DNA of 13,493 nt. Origin: Pseudomonadota bacterium (GTDB taxonomy: Bacteria > Desulfobacterota > Desulfovibrionia > Desulfovibrionales > Desulfovibrionaceae). The stretch is taken from assembly GCA_023399375.1 (NCBI GenBank), contig JAEWPX010000006.1, positions 1-13,493 of the forward strand, in the 5' to 3' direction. Positions 6,708-13,493 of the stretch are shown here, piece by piece. Position 1 is the first letter of the stretch. Every line of letters begins with the position of its first letter. The notes under the pieces were generated by a model that made no database searches, had not been told where the DNA came from, and worked only from the letters and a program-made list of their open reading frames with translations. The translations under genes and the position numbers were made by a program.

Positions 6708-7145
6708 TCACTTCCCGGTCAGCACCCCCCGCTTGCCCAACCGCCAGGCGTAATAGACCACCGCGCCGAAGATGGCGATGCCAACGGCCTGGGCGATGAG
6801 CCCCGTCGGGGAGATCACCGAGGCCGGGTCGGTCCTCACCCAGACGACAGCCGTGGAAAAGAGGTTGCATGCGAACGCCACGGCCAGCACGCTCACCGCT
6901 TGCTTGCGCAGCGAAAAAAGCAGCGTCACGCCGACGAGCGTGAGCCCCGCGTTGATGTAGCCGATCACCCGGTCCATGACCGTGAACTTGGCCAGATACG
7001 CCTGCTGCTCCGGGGCCATCTCCACGCCGCCGGCCGTGACGAAAAAAAGGCCCACGATCACCTGTACGGAGCTGACGAGGTAAAAGAGAAAGATAATCCA
7101 CACCAGGATGGGGCGCTTGCGCCGCGCGGTCGTTTCCTCGGGCAT
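6708..7145 (-). CDS. Small four-helix membrane protein, hypothetical
   Basis: A 145-residue protein of unknown function with about four hydrophobic segments (residues 13-37, 56-78, 82-103 and 115-134), a short basic N-terminus (ARRKRP) and a short basic tail, so probably an inner-membrane protein with both ends in the cytoplasm. I see no enzymatic motif. The start is well supported by AAGGAGG six bases upstream and by a promoter TTGACG-17-TAGAGT just before it. It is convergent with bioC and divergent from the sigma-54 regulator, so it seems to be a single-gene unit. Confidence 0.8.
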   Translation of the reverse strand: MPEETTARRKRPILVWIIFLFYLVSSVQVIVGLFFVTAGGVEMAPEQQAYLAKFTVMDRVIGYINAGLTLVGVTLLFSLRKQAVSVLAVAFACNLFSTAVVWVRTDPASVISPTGLIAQAVGIAIFGAVVYYAWRLGKRGVLTGK

Positions 7146-7165
7146 GTCCGCCCTCCTTTGCGCCG

Positions 7166-7194
7166 ACTCTACGAATCCCCCCGGCAGGCGTCAA
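7166..7194 (-). promoter_or_regulatory. Sigma-70-type promoter for the small membrane protein
   Basis: On the minus strand, TTGACG (7189-7194) and TAGAGT (7166-7171) are separated by exactly 17 bases. The predicted start of transcription, near 7159, leaves a leader of about 14 bases that holds the AAGGAGG ribosome site at 7152-7158. Five of six and four of six consensus positions match. Confidence 0.6.
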
Positions 7195-7232
7195 ACGCAG
7201 CGGCCGCCGCGTCTCGACAAAAAAGGCGGTTC

Positions 7233-7268
7233 CCCTTACACATTCCCGTGTGTCGGGGGACACAAGGG
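7233..7268 (+). promoter_or_regulatory. Leader hairpins covering the ribosome site of the sigma-54 regulator
   Basis: CCCTT (7233-7237) can pair with AAGGG (7264-7268), which is part of the ribosome site of the gene starting at 7276. Coaxially, GTGTC (7250-7254) pairs with GACAC (7259-7263) around GGGG. An alternative stem, ACACA (7238-7242) with TGTGT (7249-7253), excludes the inner stem. Whether the whole region is transcribed is unknown: a weak promoter (TCGACA 7214-7219, TACACA 7237-7242) would start transcription near 7249 and leave CCCTT out. Confidence 0.35.
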
Positions 7269-7275
7269 AGGCGAG

Positions 7276-8694
7276 ATGGCGAAGATTCTGGTGATCGACG
7301 ACGACACCCACATCCGCGAGGTGTGCAGGCTGGTCATCGAAGGCATGGGGCACGAGGTCGAGACGCGCCCGAGCCTGACCAAGGGGCTCGACGCCCTGGA
7401 CAACGACGTCTACGATGTCGTCTACCTCGACGTGGACCTGCCCGACGGCAACGGCCTCCTCTCCATCCCCAAGATCATCGAGCGCGACAAGGCCCCGGAA
7501 GTCATCATCTTCACGGGAGCGAGCTACCCCAACGGCGCAGAACTGGCCATCAAGAACGGCGCCTGGGACTACATCGAAAAGCCGGCAACGGCCGAGACCA
7601 TGACCCTGCCGCTCATTCGCGCCCTGCAATACCGCAAGGAAAAATTCGCCAACCGTCCACCGGCGGTGGCCTTAAAGCGCGAAGGCATCATCGGCAACAG
7701 CCAGCGCGTGGCCAGTTGCCTCGACCTCGTGGCGCAGGCCGCCAACGCCGACGCCAACACGCTCATCACCGGCGAGACCGGCACGGGCAAGGAACTCTTC
7801 GCCCGCGCCATCCACGACAACAGCGACCGGGCCGAAGGCCCCTTCGTCGTGGTGGACTGCTCGAGCCTCACGGAAACGCTCATCGAATCGGTGCTCTTCG
7901 GCCACGCCAAGGGGGCGTTCACAGGCGCGGAGAAAAAACAGGAAGGGCTGATCAAGCAGGCGGACAAGGGCACGCTTTTTCTCGACGAAGTGGGCGAGTT
8001 GCCTTTTTCCCAGCAAAAGGCCTTCCTGCGCGTGCTCCAGGAACGCCGCTTCCGCCCGGTCGGGGCCAAGGAGGAGGAAACGAGCGATTTCAGGCTCGTG
8101 GCTGCCACCAACAAGGACCTCGAAGCCCTGGTCGCGGTCGGCGATTTCCGCAACGACCTGCTTTTCCGCCTGCGCACCATGCACATCCACATCCCGCCGC
8201 TGCGTGAACGCGGCGAGGATATCCGCGAGCTGGCCATCTACTACATGAACGCCTACTGCAAGAAGTACAAGGTGCCGCTCAAGGGCTTCTCCCCGGAGTT
8301 CCTGGACAGCCTGCAAGAGTACGACTGGCCGGGCAACGTACGCGAACTGGTCAACCTCATGGAAAACATCATCGTGCGAGCCCAGTTCGAGCCGACGCTG
8401 TATCCCAAGCACCTGCCGCCCGAAGTGCGCATCCGCATCATGAGCGGCAAACGCCAGGAAAACGGCAACGGCCAGGAATTGGAGCCGGCGCAGGGTGCGG
8501 AGCCGGCCGTCGCTGCCGCGGAAATGGCGCTTACCCCCTTCGACGCCTACAAGAAGGACACCGAGTTCCGCTATTTCAAGGCCCTCATGCAGCAGACCGG
8601 CGGCGACATCCACAAGGCCTGCGAGCTGTCGGAACTGGGCAAGCAGAGCCTCTACCGCTACCTGCGCATCCACGGCATCCCGACACGGGCGTAA
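7276..8694 (+). CDS. Sigma-54-dependent response regulator (NtrC type)
   Basis: A 472-residue two-component transcriptional activator. The receiver domain (about 3-115) has the acidic pocket DDD (8-10), phosphoacceptor Asp52 in YLDVDLPDG, Thr80 and Lys102. The AAA+ domain (about 137-375) has Walker A GETGTGKE (166-173), the sigma-54 contact loop GAFTGA (213-218), Walker B GTLFLDEVGEL (232-242) and the downstream WPGNVREL motif. A low-complexity Glu/Ala/Gln linker (about 391-420) leads to a Fis-like helix-turn-helix (about 432-468). All activity motifs are intact. No histidine kinase lies next to it, so it is an orphan here and its target genes are unknown. The ATG follows GGGAGG. Confidence 0.94.
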   Translation: MAKILVIDDDTHIREVCRLVIEGMGHEVETRPSLTKGLDALDNDVYDVVYLDVDLPDGNGLLSIPKIIERDKAPEVIIFTGASYPNGAELAIKNGAWDYIEKPATAETMTLPLIRALQYRKEKFANRPPAVALKREGIIGNSQRVASCLDLVAQAANADANTLITGETGTGKELFARAIHDNSDRAEGPFVVVDCSSLTETLIESVLFGHAKGAFTGAEKKQEGLIKQADKGTLFLDEVGELPFSQQKAFLRVLQERRFRPVGAKEEETSDFRLVAATNKDLEALVAVGDFRNDLLFRLRTMHIHIPPLRERGEDIRELAIYYMNAYCKKYKVPLKGFSPEFLDSLQEYDWPGNVRELVNLMENIIVRAQFEPTLYPKHLPPEVRIRIMSGKRQENGNGQELEPAQGAEPAVAAAEMALTPFDAYKKDTEFRYFKALMQQTGGDIHKACELSELGKQSLYRYLRIHGIPTRA

Positions 8695-8707
8695 GCCCCG
8701 CCGGGGC
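8695..8707. terminator. Short GC hairpin between convergent genes
   Basis: GCCCC (8695-8699) and GGGGC (8703-8707) form a five-base stem with a three-base loop immediately after the regulator's TAA, in the 23-base gap before a convergent gene. There is no T-run, so terminator function is only suggested. Confidence 0.3.
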
Positions 8708-8717
8708 GTGAGGCCCC

Positions 8718-9365
8718 CTACCCCGCAACCGCCCGGAAAAAGAACACCAGCCCGCCAAGCAGCACGGCGATGACCGCAACGCCCCGAACGCTCGTGCGCC
8801 GGCCGGCCGGCCCGGAGGCCGTGAGCCAGCGGCCGAAGCCGACGTTAAGGAGCGGCATCACACCCCATTGCAGGATGCCGATGCTCATGGCGTTGCCAAG
8901 GAGCATCGAGACGGCAAGACCCAGCGGCGACAGAAACGGCCCCGGGAAAAGCGTCAGGCACATGACCGTAGGGTAGAGCCCGAGCAGCACGACCAGCGCC
9001 ATTTTCCAGCCCGGCGGCGCGGCGTGGTCGGCCCCCTCGCGCAGGCAGGAAAACCACGGCCCGAATCCCCGAGAAAACGACGCCAGTTCGAAATCGCCGA
9101 CGCGCGCCCGCAGCTTTTCCACCCACTGCGCCCGCACCGGCGAGGCGAGCCAGGCCTCGAGCTGATCCGGCGCATCGAAATGGATCACCGTGATCCACAA
9201 CTCCCCCGACCCGGCCGCCGGCGGAAAGACGTCGGTGCCACGAAATCCCGCAAAGGTCTCCGCAGCAGCCGAGACGCCCCGCTGCCAGGCCAGAAACCAC
9301 TCTTCGCGCTCCGGCGGCACCCGCTGGGACACCACGGCCGAAGCCCGTGCGATGCGCACTTCCAT
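8718..9365 (-). CDS. Antibiotic-biosynthesis-monooxygenase-domain membrane protein (COG3224-like)
   Basis: A 215-residue protein. The N-terminal half (about 3-105) looks like a dimeric ferredoxin-like ABM domain: a leading strand VRIARASAVVSQRVPPERE, FPGF-type FAGFRGTDVFPP, ELWITVIHFDAPDQLEAWL, and SPVRAQWVEKL. The second half, starting with the conserved PPGWKMALVVLLGLYP, has about three hydrophobic helices (121-141, 147-172 and 192-212). This ABM-plus-membrane layout matches my memory of COG3224 proteins, whose function is unknown. A true monooxygenase activity should not be assumed. The ATG at 9365 is preferred over the longer upstream frame because AAGGAGG lies five bases before it. It follows guaD on the same strand after an 84-base gap containing a strong hairpin. 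Confidence 0.83.
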   Translation of the reverse strand: MEVRIARASAVVSQRVPPEREEWFLAWQRGVSAAAETFAGFRGTDVFPPAAGSGELWITVIHFDAPDQLEAWLASPVRAQWVEKLRARVGDFELASFSRGFGPWFSCLREGADHAAPPGWKMALVVLLGLYPTVMCLTLFPGPFLSPLGLAVSMLLGNAMSIGILQWGVMPLLNVGFGRWLTASGPAGRRTSVRGVAVIAVLLGGLVFFFRAVAG

Positions 9366-9391
9366 GGCGGCCTCCTTACCCTGCCGACACC

Positions 9392-9442
9392 GGCGGGGAC
9401 GCCCGGGCGGCCATGCGTGGCAGCGCACAAGGCGTCCCCGCC
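9392..9442 (-). terminator. Long inverted repeat downstream of guaD
   Basis: Positions 9392-9403 and 9431-9442 are a perfect 12-bp inverted repeat around a 27-base loop that can itself fold weakly. It starts eight bases beyond the guaD stop and ends before the ribosome site of the next gene. There is no T-tract, so it could be a processing or stability hairpin or a partial terminator that lowers expression of the downstream membrane protein. Confidence 0.5.
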
Positions 9443-9449
9443 CCGCGCC

Positions 9450-10868
9450 TTACGCCTTCGCCTTCTTGTAGGCGCGTTTGCCGGCGATCCAGGTTTCGTC
9501 CACGTTGCGGTCATCGCCCACGGCCATCACGGCGAAAAGCAGTTGGGCCGCCTCGTCGATGGTGCGCGGCCCGGATTCGCCTGTGGCCAGGGACTGATGC
9601 CAGGCCATGGCCGCCTGGCCGGCGTTCCAGTCCAGCGCCACGAAATCGGCCTCCTTGCCCGGCTCGAAATTGCCGAGGAGGTCGTCGAGGTACAGGGCGT
9701 GCGCGCCGCCGAGGGTCGCCATGTAGTAGGCCCGGTAGGGCGAGAGCTTGTTGCGGTCGGCCTCGGCCAGGTCCTGGGCGCGCGGATCGATGGAGCCGTC
9801 GAGCATGGTGTTGTTGCACATGCCGACCTTGTAGGCTTCCTCCATCACGCGCACGAGGGAGAAGGCGTTGCCGCCGCCCATGTCGCTGCCGAGCGTCAGG
9901 CGCACCGGATGCTCGGGGTCCTTGGCCCGACCCAGGCGGAACAGGCCGCTGCCGAGGAACAGATTGGACAGCGGACAGAAGGCCACGGCCGCGCCGGCCT
10001 TGGAAAACCGCCGCATTTCGTCATTGGAAAGCCAAATGCCGTGCCCGGCCGTGAACTTGGGGCCGAGCAGACCGTGGCTTTCATGGACCTGCGTGTAGTC
10101 CGCGCAGTCCGGAAAATGCTCCTTGGCCGTGCGCACTTCCGAGGGGTTTTCCGAGATGTGGGTGTTGACCCAGCAGTCGGGATGCTCCTCCTTGAGCTGG
10201 CGGCAGCGGTCCATCATCTCGCCGGTGCATCCCACGGCGAAGCGCGGCGTGATGGCGTAGAGGTTGCGGCCCTTGCGGTGGTAGCGTTCGATGAGCCGCT
10301 TGGACTCGCGGTAGAAGTCGTCCGGGGAAATGAGGAATTCCTTGGGCGCGAAGCGGTCCACGCCGGTGAGGCCCGAGATCACGCGCATGTTGCGCCGCGT
10401 CGCTTCCTCGAAAAATTCCTCGGTGGAAACGGGGCTGCTGGTGGTGAACGCCTGGCAGGTCGTGGTGCCGGCGGCAAGCAAGGCGTCGAAGAACTTCCCC
10501 GCCGCCTCGCGGGCGTAGCCGCGGTCGCTGTACTTGAGCTCCTCGGGAAAGATCCACTTCTGCAACCAGTCCAGCAACTGGTTGCCGTACGCACCGAGCA
10601 CGCGCACCTGGGGAAAGTGGATATGGCCGTCGATAAAGCCCGGCAGAATGAGCCGGTTTTCGAGGTGCACGGTTTCCACGCCGGGATGGCGCGGCGCTAC
10701 GGTGTCATAGGGGCCGAAATCGACGATTTTCCCGCCCGCGACGACCAGGAGTCCGTCCGGAAGAAATCGGGCCGCCTCGTGTTCCTTGTCCGCATATTTC
10801 CAGGGATCGTCTATGAGGTCGAAAAACATACCGCGAATGGCGCGGTCGGCCTTGCGGGCTGTTTCCAT
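9450..10868 (-). CDS. guaD: Guanine deaminase
   Basis: A cytosolic metal-dependent amidohydrolase converting guanine to xanthine plus ammonia for purine salvage or catabolism. The 472-residue protein has metal ligands in order: DGHIHFPQ (His82, His84), VNTHISEN (His237, with Glu240), AGHGIWLS (His276) and LGSDMGGG (Asp329). GHIHFPQ, rather than the THxH of other amidohydrolases, and the TLGGAHAL segment (385-392) point to guanine deaminase rather than chlorohydrolase or cytosine deaminase relatives. The ATG at 10868 is preferred over a longer frame because GAGGAG precedes it at good spacing and upstream residues look non-coding. It follows alr on the same strand but is separated from it by a terminator and its own probable promoter. 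Confidence 0.93.
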   Translation of the reverse strand: METARKADRAIRGMFFDLIDDPWKYADKEHEAARFLPDGLLVVAGGKIVDFGPYDTVAPRHPGVETVHLENRLILPGFIDGHIHFPQVRVLGAYGNQLLDWLQKWIFPEELKYSDRGYAREAAGKFFDALLAAGTTTCQAFTTSSPVSTEEFFEEATRRNMRVISGLTGVDRFAPKEFLISPDDFYRESKRLIERYHRKGRNLYAITPRFAVGCTGEMMDRCRQLKEEHPDCWVNTHISENPSEVRTAKEHFPDCADYTQVHESHGLLGPKFTAGHGIWLSNDEMRRFSKAGAAVAFCPLSNLFLGSGLFRLGRAKDPEHPVRLTLGSDMGGGNAFSLVRVMEEAYKVGMCNNTMLDGSIDPRAQDLAEADRNKLSPYRAYYMATLGGAHALYLDDLLGNFEPGKEADFVALDWNAGQAAMAWHQSLATGESGPRTIDEAAQLLFAVMAVGDDRNVDETWIAGKRAYKKAKA

Positions 10869-10911
10869 GGTATGTTCTCCTCTGGCAAAGCGTCTCGCAG
10901 GAGATTCGCCG

Positions 10912-10949
10912 GTTCGCCGTCCTGGAGACCATCGGCCGGCGAACGCCGG
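10912..10949 (-). promoter_or_regulatory. guaD leader with competing hairpins
   Basis: GTTCGCCG (10912-10919) pairs with CGGCGAAC (10937-10944). A second copy of TTCGCCG at 10905-10911 can compete for the same partner, and CCGGC (10936-10940) with GCCGG (10945-10949) forms a third, exclusive hairpin. All lie in the predicted guaD leader, 37-81 bases before the ATG. It does not resemble a purine riboswitch as I know it. A regulatory role is speculative. Confidence 0.35.
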
Positions 10950-10996
10950 TCCTTGCATGGTACATAAGGTCGCCGCAGCGCCGTGGCCAGGGGAAA

Positions 10997-11002
10997 ATCA
11001 TA
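10997..11002 (-). promoter_or_regulatory. Candidate -10 element for guaD
   Basis: The minus strand reads TATGAT here, five of six matches to the consensus -10, in the only AT-rich stretch between alr and guaD. The -35 is poor (TTTTTG 18 bases upstream, in the alr terminator T-run). Transcription would begin near 10990, giving a leader of about 120 bases. Confidence 0.4.
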
Positions 11003-11021
11003 CTTATTCAGTCTACAACAC

Positions 11022-11048
11022 AAAAAGGGTCCGGCGCTGTCGCCAGAC
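11022..11048 (-). terminator. Intrinsic terminator of alr
   Basis: On the minus strand, GTCTGGCG (11041-11048) pairs with CGCCGGAC (11029-11036), with one G-U pair and an ACAG loop, followed by CC and TTTTT (11022-11026). It begins nine bases after the alr stop. This is the most canonical terminator in the window and separates alr from guaD. Confidence 0.75.
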
Positions 11049-11057
11049 ACGGAACAC

Positions 11058-12179
11058 TCAGCAATATTCGCGGGGATTGAGTCCGAACAGGCAGAACACC
11101 TCATAAGGGATGGTTTCCCACCACAGGGCGAGGTCGTCGGCGGTCACCGCGCCGGGGCCGTCGCCGCCGAGCAGGTGGATCACGTCGCCCGGCTCGGGTT
11201 CGAGCCCCGAAACGTCTACGGCGGTCAGCTGCATGCACACCCGGCCGAGGATCGGCACGCGCCGGCCCGAAAGGCACATGAAGCCCTTGTTGGACAGCCC
11301 CCGGCTGTAGGCGTCGGCATAGCCCGCCGCCACGATGGCCACGCGCATGTCGCGCTCGGCGATGAACGTCCGGCCGTAGCTGATGGAGGCCCCGCGCGGT
11401 AGGTCGTGGACCGAAACGATGCGCGTCGTGGTTTCCATGGCCGGCCGCAGGCCCAGGCCCAGCTTTTCGCGGTCTGTGCCCTGGAAGGGATTGACGCCGT
11501 AGAGTGCGATGCCGGCGCGGCGGGCGTCGAAGCCGAACTCGCCGGCATGGGCCAGGATGCCGGCGCTGTTGCAAAGCGAGGCCTCGAAGGTGAGCCCGCC
11601 GTGGCGCAGCGTCTGGCAGATGCGCGCGAAGCGGCCGCCTTGCGTGCTCACGTAGTCGAAGGCCGTGGGGTCGTCGGCCGTGGCCAAGTGCGAGCTGACC
11701 ATGACCGGTTCGATGGCGGGCTGCTCGCCGAGGCGCGCCAGCAGCTGCGGCACGTCCTTTTCGGTGAACCCCAGCCGCGCCATGCCCGTGTCGAACTTGA
11801 GCGCCACCTTGGCCTTCCTGCCGGCCTTGGCCGCCGCCATGGCCAAGCGGTCGAGCTGGTCGAAATCATGGATGAACGGCACCACGCCTTTTTCGAGCGC
11901 CAAGGCGTCGTCCTCGGGCAGGACCGGGCCGAGCAGGGAAACGATCGACCCGCGCGAACCGCTGTCGCGAAGCGCCGCGCCCTCGGCCACGGAGCCGATG
12001 GCGAAGGCGTCGCAGCCGGCCGCCTCCAGGGCCGCGGCCGTCTCGATCAGACCGTGCCCGTAGGCGTCGGCCTTGACCACGGCCAGTACGTGGCCGCCGA
12101 AACCGCGCAACAGTTCGTAGTTGGCGACGATATGGGACAGGCGCACCCGGGTGCGCAGGTAGTTGTGGGCAATGGGCAT
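11058..12179 (-). CDS. alr: Alanine racemase
   Basis: A PLP-dependent racemase supplying D-alanine for peptidoglycan. The 373-residue length is typical. The N-terminal TIM-barrel begins with the PLP motif AVVKADAYGHG, with Lys36 as the Schiff-base lysine. KFDTGMARLGF (128-138), SLCNSAG (201-207) and RAGIALYG (221-228) follow. The C-terminal beta domain carries the second catalytic base, Tyr268, in ASISYGRTF, then GYADAYSRGLSNKG, GRVCMQLTAVDV and GDVIHLLGG. The ATG at 12179 has AAGGAGG six bases upstream, which rules out the much longer open frame reaching 12893 that merely shadows mutL. It is divergent from mutL with a 100-base gap. Confidence 0.96.
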   Translation of the reverse strand: MPIAHNYLRTRVRLSHIVANYELLRGFGGHVLAVVKADAYGHGLIETAAALEAAGCDAFAIGSVAEGAALRDSGSRGSIVSLLGPVLPEDDALALEKGVVPFIHDFDQLDRLAMAAAKAGRKAKVALKFDTGMARLGFTEKDVPQLLARLGEQPAIEPVMVSSHLATADDPTAFDYVSTQGGRFARICQTLRHGGLTFEASLCNSAGILAHAGEFGFDARRAGIALYGVNPFQGTDREKLGLGLRPAMETTTRIVSVHDLPRGASISYGRTFIAERDMRVAIVAAGYADAYSRGLSNKGFMCLSGRRVPILGRVCMQLTAVDVSGLEPEPGDVIHLLGGDGPGAVTADDLALWWETIPYEVFCLFGLNPREYC

Positions 12180-12279
12180 GACGGGCCTCCTTGGGTTGTG
12201 CCGCAGGGAAGTCCCTACGCCTCCCGGATCCGCTTTTCCAGCCGCTTGGGCCTGCTGGCGTCCGTTTTGGAGTTGGCGT

Positions 12280-13493
12280 ATGCTCGGAAATATGACTCGC
12301 GCCATCAAGCATCGCACCATCCGCATCCTGCCGCCGGAACTGCAAAACCAGATCGCCGCCGGCGAAGTGGTCGAACGGCCGGCGAGCGTGCTCAAGGAGC
12401 TCGTGGAAAACAGCCTCGACGCCGGGTCCACGCGTATCGAGGTCGCCATCGAGGGCGGCGGACGGACGCTTCTTACCGTCGCCGACGACGGCTGGGGCAT
12501 GACGCCAGAAGAGCTGCCGCTGGCCGTCACGCGCCACGCCACGAGCAAGATCGCTTCCATGGACGAACTGTCGGGCATCGAGAGCTTCGGCTTTCGCGGC
12601 GAGGCCTTGCCGAGCATCGCCTCGGTGTCCAGTTGCATCGTCACCTCGCGCCACGAGGCCTTTGACGAGGGAGCGTTTTTGCGCGTGGAAAACGGCCGCA
12701 TTGCCGAGCGCGGTCCGGCGGCCATGCCGCGCGGAACGCGCATCGAGGTGCGCGACCTTTTTGCCGCGGTGCCGGCGCGGCTCAAATTCCTCAAATCCGA
12801 GGCCGTGGAGACCAAGCGAGCCACGGAGCTTTTTTGCCGCGCGGCGCTGGCGCGCCTCGACGTAGCGCTCAAGCTGTCCGTGGGCGGGCGCACGGCGCTG
12901 CGCTTCCCGGCGGGTCAGAGCCTGACCGCGAGGCTCGGCGGCATGTGGCCGCCGGCCGTGACCGACGATCTGTTCGAGATGGAATACGCACTCGGCGCCA
13001 TCCGCATCCACGGCGTCCTCGGCAAGCCGCTCAAGGCCCAGGCGCGGGCCGACCGCATGCTTTTCTACGTCAACGGCCGCGCCGTGCTCGACCGGGTGCT
13101 GCTGTCCGCCGTACGCGAGGCCTACAAGGGCCGGCTGCTCGCGCGGGAATACCCGCAGTGCGTCATTTTCCTGGAGCTTCCGGCCGAGGACGTGGACGTC
13201 AACGTTCATCCGGCCAAGACCGAGGTGCGGTTTCGCGACGAGCAGGCCGTGTTCGTCAACCTGCGCCGCGCCGTGGGCCAGGCGCTGGACAAGGCCCTCG
13301 TGCTGCGCACCGTCCCCGCGCCCGAGCCCTGGGTGAAAACGGACGGCGAGCCGCCGAAATTTCCCGCCCGCCGCGATTTCCTGGACGAACTCGTGCGCGC
13401 CGACGCGCCGACGCCGACGCAGACCGTGCCCATGGGCGGGGCCGTGCGCGAAGCCCCGCCGGCGTACGCGCCCCGTCCGGACCGGTCCGCCCC
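12280..13493 (+). CDS. mutL: DNA mismatch repair protein MutL (3' end outside window)
   Basis: A GHKL ATPase that couples MutS mismatch recognition to downstream repair. The first 404 residues are present. Motifs: IAAGEVVERPASVLKELVEN with Glu40 as catalytic base and Asn44 as Mg ligand, NSLDAGS, DDGWGM, TRHATSKI, and the ATP-lid GFRGEALPSIASV. The transducer domain ends in VDVNVHPAKTEVRF, after which the proline-rich linker begins (about 345 onwards). The C-terminal dimerisation domain is off the edge, so it cannot be said whether it has the DQHAx2Ex4E endonuclease motif. The ATG at 12280 is preferred over one at 12292 because GGAG sits seven bases upstream; the later ATG has GGAA too close. 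Confidence 0.95.
   Translation, partial: MLGNMTRAIKHRTIRILPPELQNQIAAGEVVERPASVLKELVENSLDAGSTRIEVAIEGGGRTLLTVADDGWGMTPEELPLAVTRHATSKIASMDELSGIESFGFRGEALPSIASVSSCIVTSRHEAFDEGAFLRVENGRIAERGPAAMPRGTRIEVRDLFAAVPARLKFLKSEAVETKRATELFCRAALARLDVALKLSVGGRTALRFPAGQSLTARLGGMWPPAVTDDLFEMEYALGAIRIHGVLGKPLKAQARADRMLFYVNGRAVLDRVLLSAVREAYKGRLLAREYPQCVIFLELPAEDVDVNVHPAKTEVRFRDEQAVFVNLRRAVGQALDKALVLRTVPAPEPWVKTDGEPPKFPARRDFLDELVRADAPTPTQTVPMGGAVREAPPAYAPRPDRSA

Noticed and set aside
8868..10967. A 699-codon plus-strand open frame antisense to guaD and the ABM-like gene
   Set aside because: The translation is Arg/Gly/His-rich with no domain. The opposite strand encodes guanine deaminase with all metal ligands. 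High GC makes long stop-free shadow frames common.
10869..11021. Purine riboswitch upstream of guaD
   Set aside because: The leader is GC-rich, and I see neither the conserved loop-loop nor the three-way-junction sequences of that class.
12205..12216. Small palindrome AGGGA-AG-TCCCT between alr and mutL
   Set aside because: It is too short to distinguish from chance in a GC-rich gap, and no promoter was found around it.
12256..12270. TGGC plus TTGG resembling a -24/-12 sigma-54 promoter before mutL
   Set aside because: The -12 element lacks the required GC, the -24 tail does not match, and mutL is not an expected sigma-54 target.
12180..12893. Extension of alr to a 611-codon protein
   Set aside because: The extra N-terminus is serine/arginine-rich shadow of mutL, and the ATG at 12179 has a perfect ribosome site and matches the family start.
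11866..13209. A 447-codon minus-strand frame opposite mutL
   Set aside because: MutL is encoded on the plus strand with all GHKL motifs; the antisense product has no recognisable domain.
1..13493. tRNA genes, CRISPR arrays, insertion sequences and phage genes
   Set aside because: No cloverleaf, regularly spaced repeats, transposase motifs or terminal repeats were noticed by eye on either strand.

Overview
This is a high-GC, densely packed bacterial chromosomal segment. It has twelve substantially complete or clearly partial protein genes, the 3' tail of one more, and no RNA genes, CRISPR arrays or mobile elements that I can see. The GC content, strong AAGGAGG-type ribosome sites, an NtrC-type sigma-54 activator, a TTG start and the gene content suggest a deltaproteobacterial sulfate reducer of the Desulfovibrio type. 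That assignment is an inference from general character, not from a marker gene.

Layout, left to right. 1-72: C-terminal tail of an unidentified plus-strand gene, followed by a GC-rich hairpin. 232-2147: a TetR/CecR-type repressor and an MFS transporter in one plus-strand unit, preceded by a palindrome overlapping a perfect TTGACA. 2194-6694: a biotin locus made of two divergent operons. bioA-bioD runs leftwards; bioF, an alpha/beta hydrolase and bioC run rightwards. 6708-7145: a small four-helix membrane protein on the minus strand. 7276-8694: an orphan sigma-54-dependent response regulator with an unusual leader. 8718-9365 and 9450-10868 (minus): an antibiotic-biosynthesis-monooxygenase-like membrane protein and guanine deaminase. 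11058-12179 (minus): alanine racemase with a good intrinsic terminator. 12280-13493: the N-terminal two thirds of MutL, running off the right edge.

The biotin genes form the functional core. BioC methylates malonyl-ACP so that fatty acid synthesis can make pimeloyl-ACP methyl ester. The small hydrolase is well placed to remove the methyl group (the BioH/BioG role). BioF then makes KAPA, BioA makes DAPA and BioD makes dethiobiotin. bioB and birA are not in the window, so the last step must be encoded elsewhere. All adjacent genes within each arm overlap by four bases, and the two arms meet almost start to start, with a start codon on each strand at two CATG sites.

The remaining genes look like ordinary housekeeping or accessory functions: purine salvage, D-alanine supply, mismatch repair, efflux and signalling. 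I found no convincing previously undescribed multi-gene system. The points most worth a second look are the compact divergent bio promoter region, the short esterase-like protein, a cysteine cluster in BioA, and two mRNA leaders with mutually exclusive hairpins.
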